In this document: positions 1 to 6,014 of the stretch, piece by piece
Position numbering within the stretch: position 1 is the first letter of the stretch
Layout: each line of letters begins with the position of its first letter
Origin: Bacillota bacterium
GTDB lineage: Bacteria; Bacillota; Clostridia; Peptostreptococcales; Anaerovoracaceae
NCBI GenBank assembly: GCA_029266295.1
Contig: JAQSXD010000155.1
Span: 1 to 11,587 of the forward strand
Direction of reading: 5' to 3'
Length of the DNA stretch: 11,587 bases
The notes under the pieces: model-generated
What the model saw: only the letters and a program-made list of their open reading frames with translations
What the model was told of the DNA's origin: nothing
The model's database searches: none
Translations under genes and position numbers: made by a program

Positions 1-294
1 TTGACGGGCCTTTTGCCTGAAGACGTACTTTGGAGAAAGAAGAGCCCTTATCCAAAGACACACAATCCATCTTATCTGGAAGCAATTAAAAAAATGACGC
101 TTTCCATCATTCGAGATCCCCATTCTCCTATTCATCCCTTTATTGACAGGCAAGCGGTTCGTGAGATGATCCTCACAATTGATAAAAATTCCAATATCCC
201 ATGGTTTGGGCAGCTGATGAATGCTCCTCAGCTGCTGGCGTATCTGATCCAGATTGATTATTGGATGAGGGAGTATAACGTTACGGTTCTTTAG
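1..294 (+). CDS. asnB: Asparagine synthetase (glutamine-hydrolysing), C-terminal fragment
   Basis: This is the last 97 codons of a class II asparagine synthetase, cut by the window edge. The enzyme makes asparagine from aspartate, ATP and glutamine in the cytoplasm. An N-terminal Ntn-type glutaminase domain (outside the window) feeds ammonia to the C-terminal synthetase domain, of which this is the end. The visible family hallmarks are LPEDVLWRKKSPYPKTHNP near the start of the fragment and PWFGQLMNAPQLLAYLIQ near the end, as in Bacillus AsnB/AsnO-type proteins. The full family length is roughly 610-630 residues, so about 85% lies upstream. The TTG at position 1 is an internal leucine codon, not a start. 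A rho-independent terminator follows 30 bp after the stop, so this gene closes its own transcription unit and is unrelated to the next one. Confidence 0.9.
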   Translation: MTGLLPEDVLWRKKSPYPKTHNPSYLEAIKKMTLSIIRDPHSPIHPFIDRQAVREMILTIDKNSNIPWFGQLMNAPQLLAYLIQIDYWMREYNVTVL

Positions 295-324
295 AATCAA
301 GTATTATTATATTATTAAACTTCT

Positions 325-371
325 AGCCGTTATGGAGCATTGTACAGTCTCCTAAGCGGCTTTTTTCTTTC
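325..371 (+). terminator. Rho-independent terminator of asnB
   Basis: Left arm AGCCG..TTA..GGAG pairs with right arm CTCC..TAA..CGGCT with single-base bulges and an 11-nt loop. It is followed at once by TTTTTTCTTT. It sits 30 bp after the asnB stop, in the right orientation. Confidence 0.85.
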
Positions 372-428
372 TCGTGTAATTTTGTATCAAGAAAAGGATT
401 GTAATGGGAAAATCAGGAACATATTGAT

Positions 429-456
429 TTGCTCAGGGAAGAAAACATGATATAAT
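429..456 (+). promoter_or_regulatory. Sigma-A-type extended -10 promoter for the response-regulator gene
   Basis: A perfect TATAAT lies at 451-456, preceded by TG at 448-449 (extended -10). A weaker -35-like TTGCTC lies 16 nt upstream at 429-434. Transcription would start near 463, giving a leader of about 110 nt before the TTG start at 576. The leader holds a short AGCAG-TTTT-CTGCT hairpin at 468-481. I see no match to a known riboswitch, including the c-di-GMP classes. Nothing else stands out in the 281-bp gap 295-575. Confidence 0.55.
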
Positions 457-562
457 AACGCTAATAAAGCAGTTTTCTGCTGCAGAATCTGGCATGGCAT
501 CTCGCTTGAGCAGGTTCTATCTATTCTGAGAAAGAATTATGAAGGTAGTTTCTTTGATACAT

Positions 563-569
563 GAGGTGA
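563..569 (+). promoter_or_regulatory. Ribosome binding site fixing a TTG start at 576
   Basis: GAGGTGA lies 6 nt before TTG at 576. The in-frame ATG at 561 is followed two codons later by TGA (567-569), so it cannot start the gene. TTG at 576 is the first usable codon in the open frame. Confidence 0.7.
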
Positions 570-575
570 TTTGTA

Positions 576-1502
576 TTGTTTCGTAAGAAAATACTCCTGA
601 TAGACGACAGTGATTTTTTCGCCCGCCTGGTCAGAAATATTTTGGAAGAAGCCGGATATAACGTGCTTCATGCAAATAGGGGAGACTTGGGTCTCAAGAT
701 GGTAAGAGAAGAGAAACCAGATCTGGTGCTTCTCGATGTTGTGATGCCCGACATGGACGGATTTCAAGTATGCAGTATATTAAGAGATTCGGAAAGCAAT
801 AACCTGATGCCCATCATCATGCTGACTTCACAGGATAATCAGGAGGACAAGCTCATCGGGCTTGAGCTCGGTGCAGATGATTATATCACAAAGCCCTTTA
901 ATAATCGGGAACTGCTCAGCAGAGTAAGAAATACCTTGCGAAGAATTGACCGAAACCGAGGAGCAAATCCGCTGACAGGGTTGCCCGGAAACCTTGAGAT
1001 TCAAGCGGAAATCAACTCAAGAATTGAGAAGCAGCAAAGCTTTAATGTAATCCATGTGGATCTGGACAATTTCAAGGCATATAATGATGCCTACGGCTTT
1101 GCAAAAGGTGACATTGCCATAAAGCTTACCGCAGACATCCTAAAAGATGAAATTCGCGATTGTGGAAATCCCGATGACTTCATCGGACATATCGGCGGTG
1201 ATGATTTCGTTTTTATTACGAGACCAAATACTTCAGAGTTAATCTGCCAGGGAGTGATTAAACAGTTTGACTGGCGTATCAGAGATCTCTACAGTGTGCA
1301 TGATTTGCAAGCAGGATTTATCAGTACGAGTAACCGCTTGGGGACAACCATTCAATACCCAATCATGACGATTTCACTTGCAATCGTAACAAATGACAAT
1401 TGCACGTTCCAGGATTACCTGGAGATGGGAGAGGTGGCGGCTGCTTTAAAAAAGAAAGCGAAAGCGATGGCCGGCAGCAACTTTGTTAAGGATGCAGAGT
1501 AA
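576..1502 (+). CDS. Response regulator with CheY-like receiver and GGDEF-type (putative diguanylate cyclase) output domain
   Basis: This is a 308-residue cytoplasmic two-component output protein. Residues 4-122 form a receiver domain: the acidic pair D10/D11, phospho-acceptor D54 in LVLLDVVMPDMDG, the switch residue T84 and K106 in TKPF are all present. Residues 131-300 form a GGDEF-type domain with NPLTGLPGN (131-139), the metal and substrate segment VDLDNFKAYNDAYGF (161-175) and the signature GGDDF (207-211). GGDEF domains make cyclic di-GMP from two GTP. Here the fourth signature residue is D instead of E, and the RxxD inhibitory site that normally sits just before it reads N-P-D-D, so product inhibition is probably absent. 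Activity is therefore plausible but not certain; a degenerate GTP- or c-di-GMP-sensing role is the alternative. No cognate histidine kinase is in the window. The staygreen-family gene follows after 63 bp with no terminator between. Confidence 0.88.
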   Translation: MFRKKILLIDDSDFFARLVRNILEEAGYNVLHANRGDLGLKMVREEKPDLVLLDVVMPDMDGFQVCSILRDSESNNLMPIIMLTSQDNQEDKLIGLELGADDYITKPFNNRELLSRVRNTLRRIDRNRGANPLTGLPGNLEIQAEINSRIEKQQSFNVIHVDLDNFKAYNDAYGFAKGDIAIKLTADILKDEIRDCGNPDDFIGHIGGDDFVFITRPNTSELICQGVIKQFDWRIRDLYSVHDLQAGFISTSNRLGTTIQYPIMTISLAIVTNDNCTFQDYLEMGEVAAALKKKAKAMAGSNFVKDAE

Positions 1503-1555
1503 GGACATTTTTCATCAAGGGGAGCATAGAATATATGGATTAGAATCTTATTGAT

Positions 1556-1561
1556 GAGGTG
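1556..1561 (+). promoter_or_regulatory. Ribosome binding site of the staygreen-family gene
   Basis: GAGGTG lies 4 nt before ATG at 1566. This favours ATG 1566 over the in-frame TTG at 1551 and ATG at 1554, both of which overlap the site or have no site of their own. Confidence 0.7.
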
Positions 1562-1565
1562 TCAT

Positions 1566-2012
1566 ATGGATAGATTGGATCCTGACAAGCTCTCTGTGGA
1601 GTTTCGCCCAGGCGTAACACCGGAGGCGCCTATGATCGGCAGAAAATATACCCTGACGCATTCGGATGAAACCGGTGAGTTATACTTAACCATTGGGCTG
1701 GATTATGCTGTTGATCAGATTAACTGGATGAGGGATGAGGTGTTGGCTGAATGGGTGCTCCATGAAGAAACACCCTTTTTACAAGCTTATGTCAATGTAG
1801 ACGGTTCCAACGGATCCTTTGTATCGGAAATCCGTGACAAGATATTTCGGCGCGAACTGCCGCTGGCTCTGGAAGCGATTCGATATGGGGATCGTTATTT
1901 TTTTGAAGCGCATCCTCAGTTGGATCAGGCCCCTATTTGGATATACTTTGGTTCGCAAGACCCGAATTACAACAGTTTTGAAAACTGGGGGACGCCTGCG
2001 GATTATGCGTGA
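1566..2012 (+). CDS. Staygreen (SGR) family protein, bacterial homologue of chlorophyll Mg-dechelatase
   Basis: This 148-residue protein has the whole staygreen core. It shows FRPGVTPEAP (13-22), the hallmark YTLTHSD (28-34), LTIGLDY (41-47), RDEVLAEW (56-63), FRRELPLALEAIRYGD (94-109), HPQLD (116-120) and APIWIYF...PNYNSFENWG (122-142). In plants SGR/NYE1 removes magnesium from chlorophyll a to start its breakdown. Bacterial homologues occur in mostly non-photosynthetic lineages, including Chloroflexi and Clostridia; some dechelate chlorophyll in vitro, and their natural substrate is unknown. H32 and D34 of the THSD motif correspond to residues implicated in catalysis. There is no signal peptide or membrane helix, so it is probably cytoplasmic. 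It lacks the plant transit peptide and the C-terminal cysteine motif. It lies 63 bp behind the receiver-GGDEF gene on the same strand and may be co-transcribed. The family call is firm; the reaction in this organism is not known. Confidence 0.88.
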   Translation: MDRLDPDKLSVEFRPGVTPEAPMIGRKYTLTHSDETGELYLTIGLDYAVDQINWMRDEVLAEWVLHEETPFLQAYVNVDGSNGSFVSEIRDKIFRRELPLALEAIRYGDRYFFEAHPQLDQAPIWIYFGSQDPNYNSFENWGTPADYA

Positions 2013-2060
2013 TGGCAAGAGAAGAACCTATTGGGCAAATTGCAGTTTTGGACCAGTATA

Positions 2061-2102
2061 AAAACCCCGCGATCTGACTACGGTGTCAAATCACGGGGTT
2101 TT
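2061..2102. terminator. Bidirectional rho-independent terminator
   Basis: AAAACCCCGCGATCTGAC pairs with GTCAAATCACGGGGTTTT around a 6-nt loop, giving about 16 base pairs with two mismatches. On the + strand it ends in TTTTATTTTA after the staygreen gene. On the - strand it ends in a T-run (GGGGTTTTTATAC) after the SLH gene. It separates two convergent genes. Confidence 0.88.
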
Positions 2103-2123
2103 ATTTTATATAAGTTTCGTTTC

Positions 2124-3851
2124 CTAGAACTTAATCCTGTAGATCATCGCCGCGGCTTCTGCCCTGGAGATGCTGCTCTTCGGGCTGATTTGATTATTGC
2201 TTCCGGTGATGACACCTGACTTAACCAGTGTAGCAATGGCTTCCTTCGCATAATCAGAGATCTTGCCGTTGTCCGTGAAGGTTGAAAGGGAATTGACATC
2301 ACCCTGAACGTATCCCATACCGCTGACGCTCATTGCCCTGAGGGCCAGTACCATGGCATCCTCACGGGTAATCTGGGCATTCACTCCGAAGACATTATTG
2401 GATCCTTTTGCAATTCCCAGCGCCTTAGCGGAAGCGATGGCGTCATAGTAGGTGCTACCGGTCGGAACATCGGAAAAGCTGCCGGCAGAGGTATTGTTGG
2501 GAAGGTTCAATGCTTTGTATAGATAAAGCAGATAATCTCCTCTTGTAATGTTAACTCCTGGATTGTAGGCAGTTGTTCCACCGGAGCCGCTTCCTGTGAG
2601 TACGCCTGTGGAGTACAGCGTATCTACGTATAATACTGCCCAGGAATAGCCTCCGTTTACATCACTGAAGTAAAGAGAGGAAGTGTTTGCAGCCTTGTAG
2701 GTGAGCTTGATCTTACCGGAAAAAGCGTCTCCGTCTGTATCGTAGCCCGTATATTGCAGCGTAATCATTCCTGCCGTTCCTTCATTGGGCACGAAGGTAA
2801 CGTTTCTGATATAAGGTTTTTCATCGTAGTAATATTTTGTCGAGGTAGAAACCTTTGTGCTGGAACTTCCGCCGGTGGTATAACCGTAATATAAAATGCC
2901 GTTTGAAGTTGAGGGCAAGGTGAATTTTACATAGTCTATATCATTGTCTGTCAACGCGTCGCAGACATCGTTGAAATCATCATCGTCGAAGTTGATGTTT
3001 GTACCCACGTTTGCAGAGTATGTAATATCCTTGGCAGATTTAAGATTGCTGCTGCTGCCGCCTCCAACGGTAATAATTACTGAGCCTTTGATTGTATCTC
3101 CCTCAACGTCTTTTCCTTCAAACTTAATGGTAACTTCTCCTGAGTAATCGTCGTCTGCCAGAAATGTTAGGTCATCGATGGACGGAGTACTGTCGTAATA
3201 GTATTTTTCATCGTCATCAATTTCTGTTTCATTTTTTGTGTCGTATTTATAGTACAAAGTTCCTTTTGATGAAGATGGAAGGGATGTAAAGATAACATAG
3301 TCCAGATCCTCATCATTCTCATCCTGACAGTAATCGTTGAAGTCCTCTTCGCCAAAATCAACGTCTTCACCTGAATCAACATCGTACTCCAGATCGCCGG
3401 AAGATTCGTCCTCGTCAACGGTAATCTTTACCTTGCCAGTAAAAGAATTTCCATCAACGTCGTAACCGGTGTAACTGATAGTTACCGTTCCGGAGTAGCT
3501 GTTTTTCGGGACAAAAGAAATGTCTGACAAATCCCAATCATTTCTGCCTGGATCGTAGTAGCATTCATCCGATTTGGAAACTTCCTCTTCGTCAGAACCG
3601 TCATAGTCGTAATAAAGTTTGCCTTTTGAAGTGGATGGCAGGGTGAATTCCACATAATCAAGCTCCTCATCCATCAAATCGTCGCAGACATTGTTAAAGT
3701 CTTTTCCCTTGAATGTGACCGCTTCATCTGCATCCGTTTCGTAAGATATAGTATCCGCCTCGTCTGCCGCATATACCGATACCGGTATAAACAGAACTGT
3801 TACCATTACTGCCATAAAAACAGCTGCAAATCTTTGCAGTTTTTTGTTCAT
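2124..3851 (-). CDS. Secreted S-layer-homology (SLH) surface protein with three acidic repeats
   Basis: This 575-residue exported protein has a signal peptide at 1-28 (KK, a hydrophobic stretch, then VYA before the predicted cut). Three tandem repeats follow at about 33-147, 153-263 and 273-386. Each runs through DFNxxC, LDYVxFT.LPS.SKG.LYY, YYYD, FxP...SG.VTI.YTGYD.DG and a closing beta-strand, resembling cadherin- or Ig-like beta-sandwich repeats. Three SLH domains at about 393-450, 458-510 and 524-575 carry the YFSDV / FSDVP / FTDNG and ITRGD / ITRED / ISRAE motifs. SLH domains bind pyruvylated secondary cell-wall polymer, so the protein should sit on the cell surface with the repeats facing out. 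The repeats are very rich in Asp and Glu, which suggests calcium binding (inference). The start ATG has a strong AGGGGG site (minus strand, 3859-3863) 7 nt upstream. No catalytic domain was seen; adhesin or S-layer accessory protein is the likeliest role. Confidence 0.87.
   Translation of the reverse strand: MNKKLQRFAAVFMAVMVTVLFIPVSVYAADEADTISYETDADEAVTFKGKDFNNVCDDLMDEELDYVEFTLPSTSKGKLYYDYDGSDEEEVSKSDECYYDPGRNDWDLSDISFVPKNSYSGTVTISYTGYDVDGNSFTGKVKITVDEDESSGDLEYDVDSGEDVDFGEEDFNDYCQDENDEDLDYVIFTSLPSSSKGTLYYKYDTKNETEIDDDEKYYYDSTPSIDDLTFLADDDYSGEVTIKFEGKDVEGDTIKGSVIITVGGGSSSNLKSAKDITYSANVGTNINFDDDDFNDVCDALTDNDIDYVKFTLPSTSNGILYYGYTTGGSSSTKVSTSTKYYYDEKPYIRNVTFVPNEGTAGMITLQYTGYDTDGDAFSGKIKLTYKAANTSSLYFSDVNGGYSWAVLYVDTLYSTGVLTGSGSGGTTAYNPGVNITRGDYLLYLYKALNLPNNTSAGSFSDVPTGSTYYDAIASAKALGIAKGSNNVFGVNAQITREDAMVLALRAMSVSGMGYVQGDVNSLSTFTDNGKISDYAKEAIATLVKSGVITGSNNQISPKSSISRAEAAAMIYRIKF
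2694..3755 (-). repeat. Three in-frame repeats of about 340 bp inside the SLH gene
   Basis: Units lie at about 3411-3755, 3063-3395 and 2694-3035 (first to third in coding order). They encode homologous domains of about 111-115 residues. Units 1 and 3 are closest (FTLPSTSKG / FTLPSTSNG, ISYTGYDVDG / LQYTGYDTDG). Unit 2 is more divergent and more acidic. Each has one Cys at the same place: C56, C175 and C297. Confidence 0.8.
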
Positions 3852-4003
3852 TGGTTTACCCCCTATGTATTATCTTTCAATCCTACCCAATTTAATATTA
3901 GGTAAATACCGCTGGTACCTTGTCTGTTAGAACGCTAAGGATTGCGTTTGATTCGTTGATCATGTCGCAGAACCAAATTGCTGGCGATTAAGGTACTATT
4001 ACT

Positions 4004-4032
4004 ATAATAATAGCCTTTGCAGCTGAAAACAA
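4004..4032 (-). promoter_or_regulatory. Candidate promoter of the SLH gene
   Basis: On the - strand, TTGTTT (4032-4027) and TATTAT (4009-4004) are 17 nt apart. Transcription would start near 3997, leaving a leader of about 145 nt before the start at 3851. An imperfect palindrome ATTACTATAATAAT (3998-4011) covers the -10. The -35 is not a perfect match, so this is tentative. I saw no riboswitch in the leader. Confidence 0.35.
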
Positions 4033-4065
4033 TATGTTTTTTACAAAGTAGCATTAAAGTTGCTG

Positions 4066-4093
4066 TTGACATTTAAAATTATACTCGTATAAT
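4066..4093 (+). promoter_or_regulatory. Sigma-A promoter of the exporter operon
   Basis: TTGACA (4066-4071) and TATAAT (4088-4093) are both perfect consensus boxes with a 16-nt spacer. A second TATAAT with TG before it (TGATATAAT, 4102-4110) lies just downstream but has no matching -35. This is the strongest promoter in the window and lies 75 bp before the first gene of the operon. Confidence 0.8.
4078..4093. promoter_or_regulatory. Candidate MarR operator overlapping the -10 box
   Basis: ATTATAC-TC-GTATAAT is a perfect 7-bp inverted repeat with a 2-nt centre, and its right half contains the -10 box. A repressor bound here would block RNA polymerase. The MarR-family gene closing the same operon is the natural candidate, which would make an autoregulated drug-sensing circuit. 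A second, smaller palindrome ATAAT-C-ATTAT lies at 4106-4116, and TTATGGT occurs twice 17 bp apart (4096-4102, 4113-4119). The palindrome is seen directly; its binding by the MarR protein is inferred. Confidence 0.55.
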
Positions 4094-4167
4094 AGTTATG
4101 GTGATATAATCATTATGGTTCAATAAAGACGTAAACAATCGTTATCATAAATCAAAGGAGAGCGCAA

Positions 4168-4866
4168 ATGCAGAAAACAAAGAAAATCGCCATTGTTGTC
4201 ATTGCAGGAATGATCCTGTGCGGAGTGGTGGCAGGTGGATATTTTATCTATGAGTCAATGTACTATTTCAAGACGAACAATGCCTCCGTATCGGCAAGAA
4301 CTGTAAATGTTATGCCTCTGGTTTCCGGCACTGTAGCGAGCTGGAACGTTGAGGAAGGGCAGGATGTGAAAGAGGGGCAAGTTTTGGGAAAACAGGATTT
4401 ATCCTCGTTAATCAGCAGCAGTAAGGTTGATCAGAATGCACTGGAAAATTCCGCTGATTCGCTGCTGTCCAAAGCGGAGATCAAAGCCCCCATCGACGGA
4501 AGAATTGTCCAGTCCAACGTAATCAAGGGTTCCACCGCAGCAGCCGGATCGACCGTCGCAGTGATGGCAGATACTTCAAATCTGTTTATAAAAGCAAACA
4601 TAGAGGAAACGGATATCTTCAAAGTAAAAACAGGACAGAGGGTAACCATTAAAATTGACGCATATCCGGGCAAGAAATTCAGCGGCTATGTCGAGTCCAT
4701 CGGAGCAGCTACCCAGACTGCATTCTCCCAGACTGCATCCCTGAATACCAGCGGAACTTACAGCAAGGTGGTTCAGCTGATTCCGGTGCGGATCAGTTTA
4801 ATTAACGACGAAGAACTTCCCTTGATTCTCGGGATGAATGCCACCGTTAAAATCAGCATTAAGTAG
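4168..4866 (+). CDS. Small HlyD-family membrane-anchored adaptor (membrane fusion protein)
   Basis: This 232-residue protein has one N-terminal membrane helix (about 7-29) after a QKTKK basic start, so most of it lies outside the membrane. Two halves of a biotinyl-lipoyl-like domain are visible at about 45-77 (VMPLVSGTVASWNVEEGQDVKEGQVL) and 104-136 (IKAPIDGRIVQSNVIKGSTAAAGS). They are joined by only about 26 residues, where classical HlyD/EmrA proteins have a long coiled-coil hairpin. A beta-barrel domain (139-232, with ETDIFKVKTGQRV and the closing LGMNATVKISI) completes it. GGAG at 4157-4160, 7 nt upstream, fixes the start. It is first in the exporter operon; a small GCCG-TTT-CGGC hairpin (4868-4878) lies between it and the next gene. 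It probably assists the ABC exporter encoded downstream. Confidence 0.82.
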   Translation: MQKTKKIAIVVIAGMILCGVVAGGYFIYESMYYFKTNNASVSARTVNVMPLVSGTVASWNVEEGQDVKEGQVLGKQDLSSLISSSKVDQNALENSADSLLSKAEIKAPIDGRIVQSNVIKGSTAAAGSTVAVMADTSNLFIKANIEETDIFKVKTGQRVTIKIDAYPGKKFSGYVESIGAATQTAFSQTASLNTSGTYSKVVQLIPVRISLINDEELPLILGMNATVKISIK

Positions 4867-4896
4867 GGCCGTTTCGGCGAAGGAGTGAGACATACA

Positions 4897-6009
4897 ATGA
4901 TGAATTATGCTAATACGATCAAGAAAACCGCTGCCCTGCTTGCAGTGTTTCTGCTTTTGCTTCTGCCGGGGTGCGGCAGCAATGACAGCCTGATCAAGGT
5001 GAAAGCAGTGGAGGTAAAGACTGGTACGATCGAAGGGGTTTTCATGGTAACCGGCGCGCTGGTACCGGCTCAGACCGCTGATATTTCTGCGACCATGACA
5101 GGAAAGGTTGCGGAAGTGAATGTGGAAGAGGGAGCCTCTGTCAGCGAAGGGCAGATTCTTGCAAAGCTGGATGATTCTCAGCTGTCAGCCCAGCTCAGCC
5201 AGGCAGAAGCTACCTTAAGCGGGTCAAAACAGAGTCTGGAACAAGCGAAGATCAATCGGAACAACGCAAAAGCCACTTTGGATCGGACCAAAGCCCTTTA
5301 TGCAGAAGGTGCTGTGTCCAAGGTACAGCTTGATACTGACCAGAAGGCCTATGATTTGGCAAAGAGCCAGTATGAAGCCAGCGAAGTGTCGGGAACAGGT
5401 GCGGCGAAAGCCTCTGTTGACTCCGTCAGCGTGCAGCTGGGAAACACAGTGATTAAAAGTCCCATTTCCGGGATTGTGGTCAATAAAAATATTAGCATAG
5501 GGGAAACGGCTGCGGCGGGAAGCACCCTGATCACCGTTGCGGACATGAGCGTGCTGAAACTGAAGGGAACGGTTTCACAGGAGGCGCTGCCATATATCAA
5601 AAAGAACGATAAGGTGGAATTGACCGTCGATATCTATCCGGATCAAATCTTTCAGGGAACCGTATCACAGATCGGTGCTATGTCGGTAAGCGCAGGAACG
5701 TATTTCCCCATTGAAATCAGCATGGAGAATACGCAGCAGCTTCCTTCCGGAGTTTCCGCTCATGCGGATCTGAAAGCGGAAAGCAGCAACCGGATCCTTG
5801 TTCCGGTCAAGTCAGTGGTAACCAACAACGGAGAGAGTTATCTGTTCGTTTTGGAAGACGGCGTGGCGAAAAAGACCAGCGTTGTAACTGGGCTGAAAAA
5901 TGATGAAGAAATAGAGATTGTGAAGGGACTCAAAGGAGGAGAGCAGGTTGCTGGAGATAATGCCAATCATCTCCTTGATGGGATGTCCGTAGAGATTATG
6001 AAAGATTAG
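4897..6009 (+). CDS. Lipoprotein efflux adaptor (RND/MacA-type periplasmic adaptor family)
   Basis: Counted from ATG 4897, this is a 370-residue lipoprotein: basic start, hydrophobic stretch 11-23, then lipobox LLPGC with C26 as the lipidated cysteine. Domains in order are a first lipoyl half (about 58-90, SATMTGKVAEVNVEEGASVSEGQ), a coiled-coil hairpin of about 88 residues (93-180), a second lipoyl half (183-215, IKSPISGIVVNKNISIGETAAAGS), a beta-barrel (217-293) and a membrane-proximal domain (298-370, ILVPVKSVV...VVTGLKNDEEIEIVKGLKGGEQV). Such adaptors work with ABC or RND exporters. In a Gram-positive cell it would sit on the outer face of the cytoplasmic membrane. The GTG at 4885 overlaps the AAGGAG site (4880-4885), so ATG 4897 (or 4900) is preferred although the 11-nt spacing is long. 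It ends 5 bp before the first ABC gene. Confidence 0.86.
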   Translation: MMNYANTIKKTAALLAVFLLLLLPGCGSNDSLIKVKAVEVKTGTIEGVFMVTGALVPAQTADISATMTGKVAEVNVEEGASVSEGQILAKLDDSQLSAQLSQAEATLSGSKQSLEQAKINRNNAKATLDRTKALYAEGAVSKVQLDTDQKAYDLAKSQYEASEVSGTGAAKASVDSVSVQLGNTVIKSPISGIVVNKNISIGETAAAGSTLITVADMSVLKLKGTVSQEALPYIKKNDKVELTVDIYPDQIFQGTVSQIGAMSVSAGTYFPIEISMENTQQLPSGVSAHADLKAESSNRILVPVKSVVTNNGESYLFVLEDGVAKKTSVVTGLKNDEEIEIVKGLKGGEQVAGDNANHLLDGMSVEIMKD

Positions 6010-6014
6010 AAATT

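Noticed and set aside
475..487. Palindrome TTCTGC-T-GCAGAA downstream of the first promoter
   Set aside because: It is short, overlaps the small hairpin, and no regulator gene nearby points to it; chance is likely.
463..575. Riboswitch (c-di-GMP type) in the leader of the GGDEF gene
   Set aside because: The conserved core sequences of GEMM-type aptamers are absent; only a short hairpin is present.
3852..4003. Structured RNA in the leader of the SLH gene
   Set aside because: Only short hairpins (for example TACC-GCT-GGTA at 3907-3917) were found, with no known aptamer pattern.
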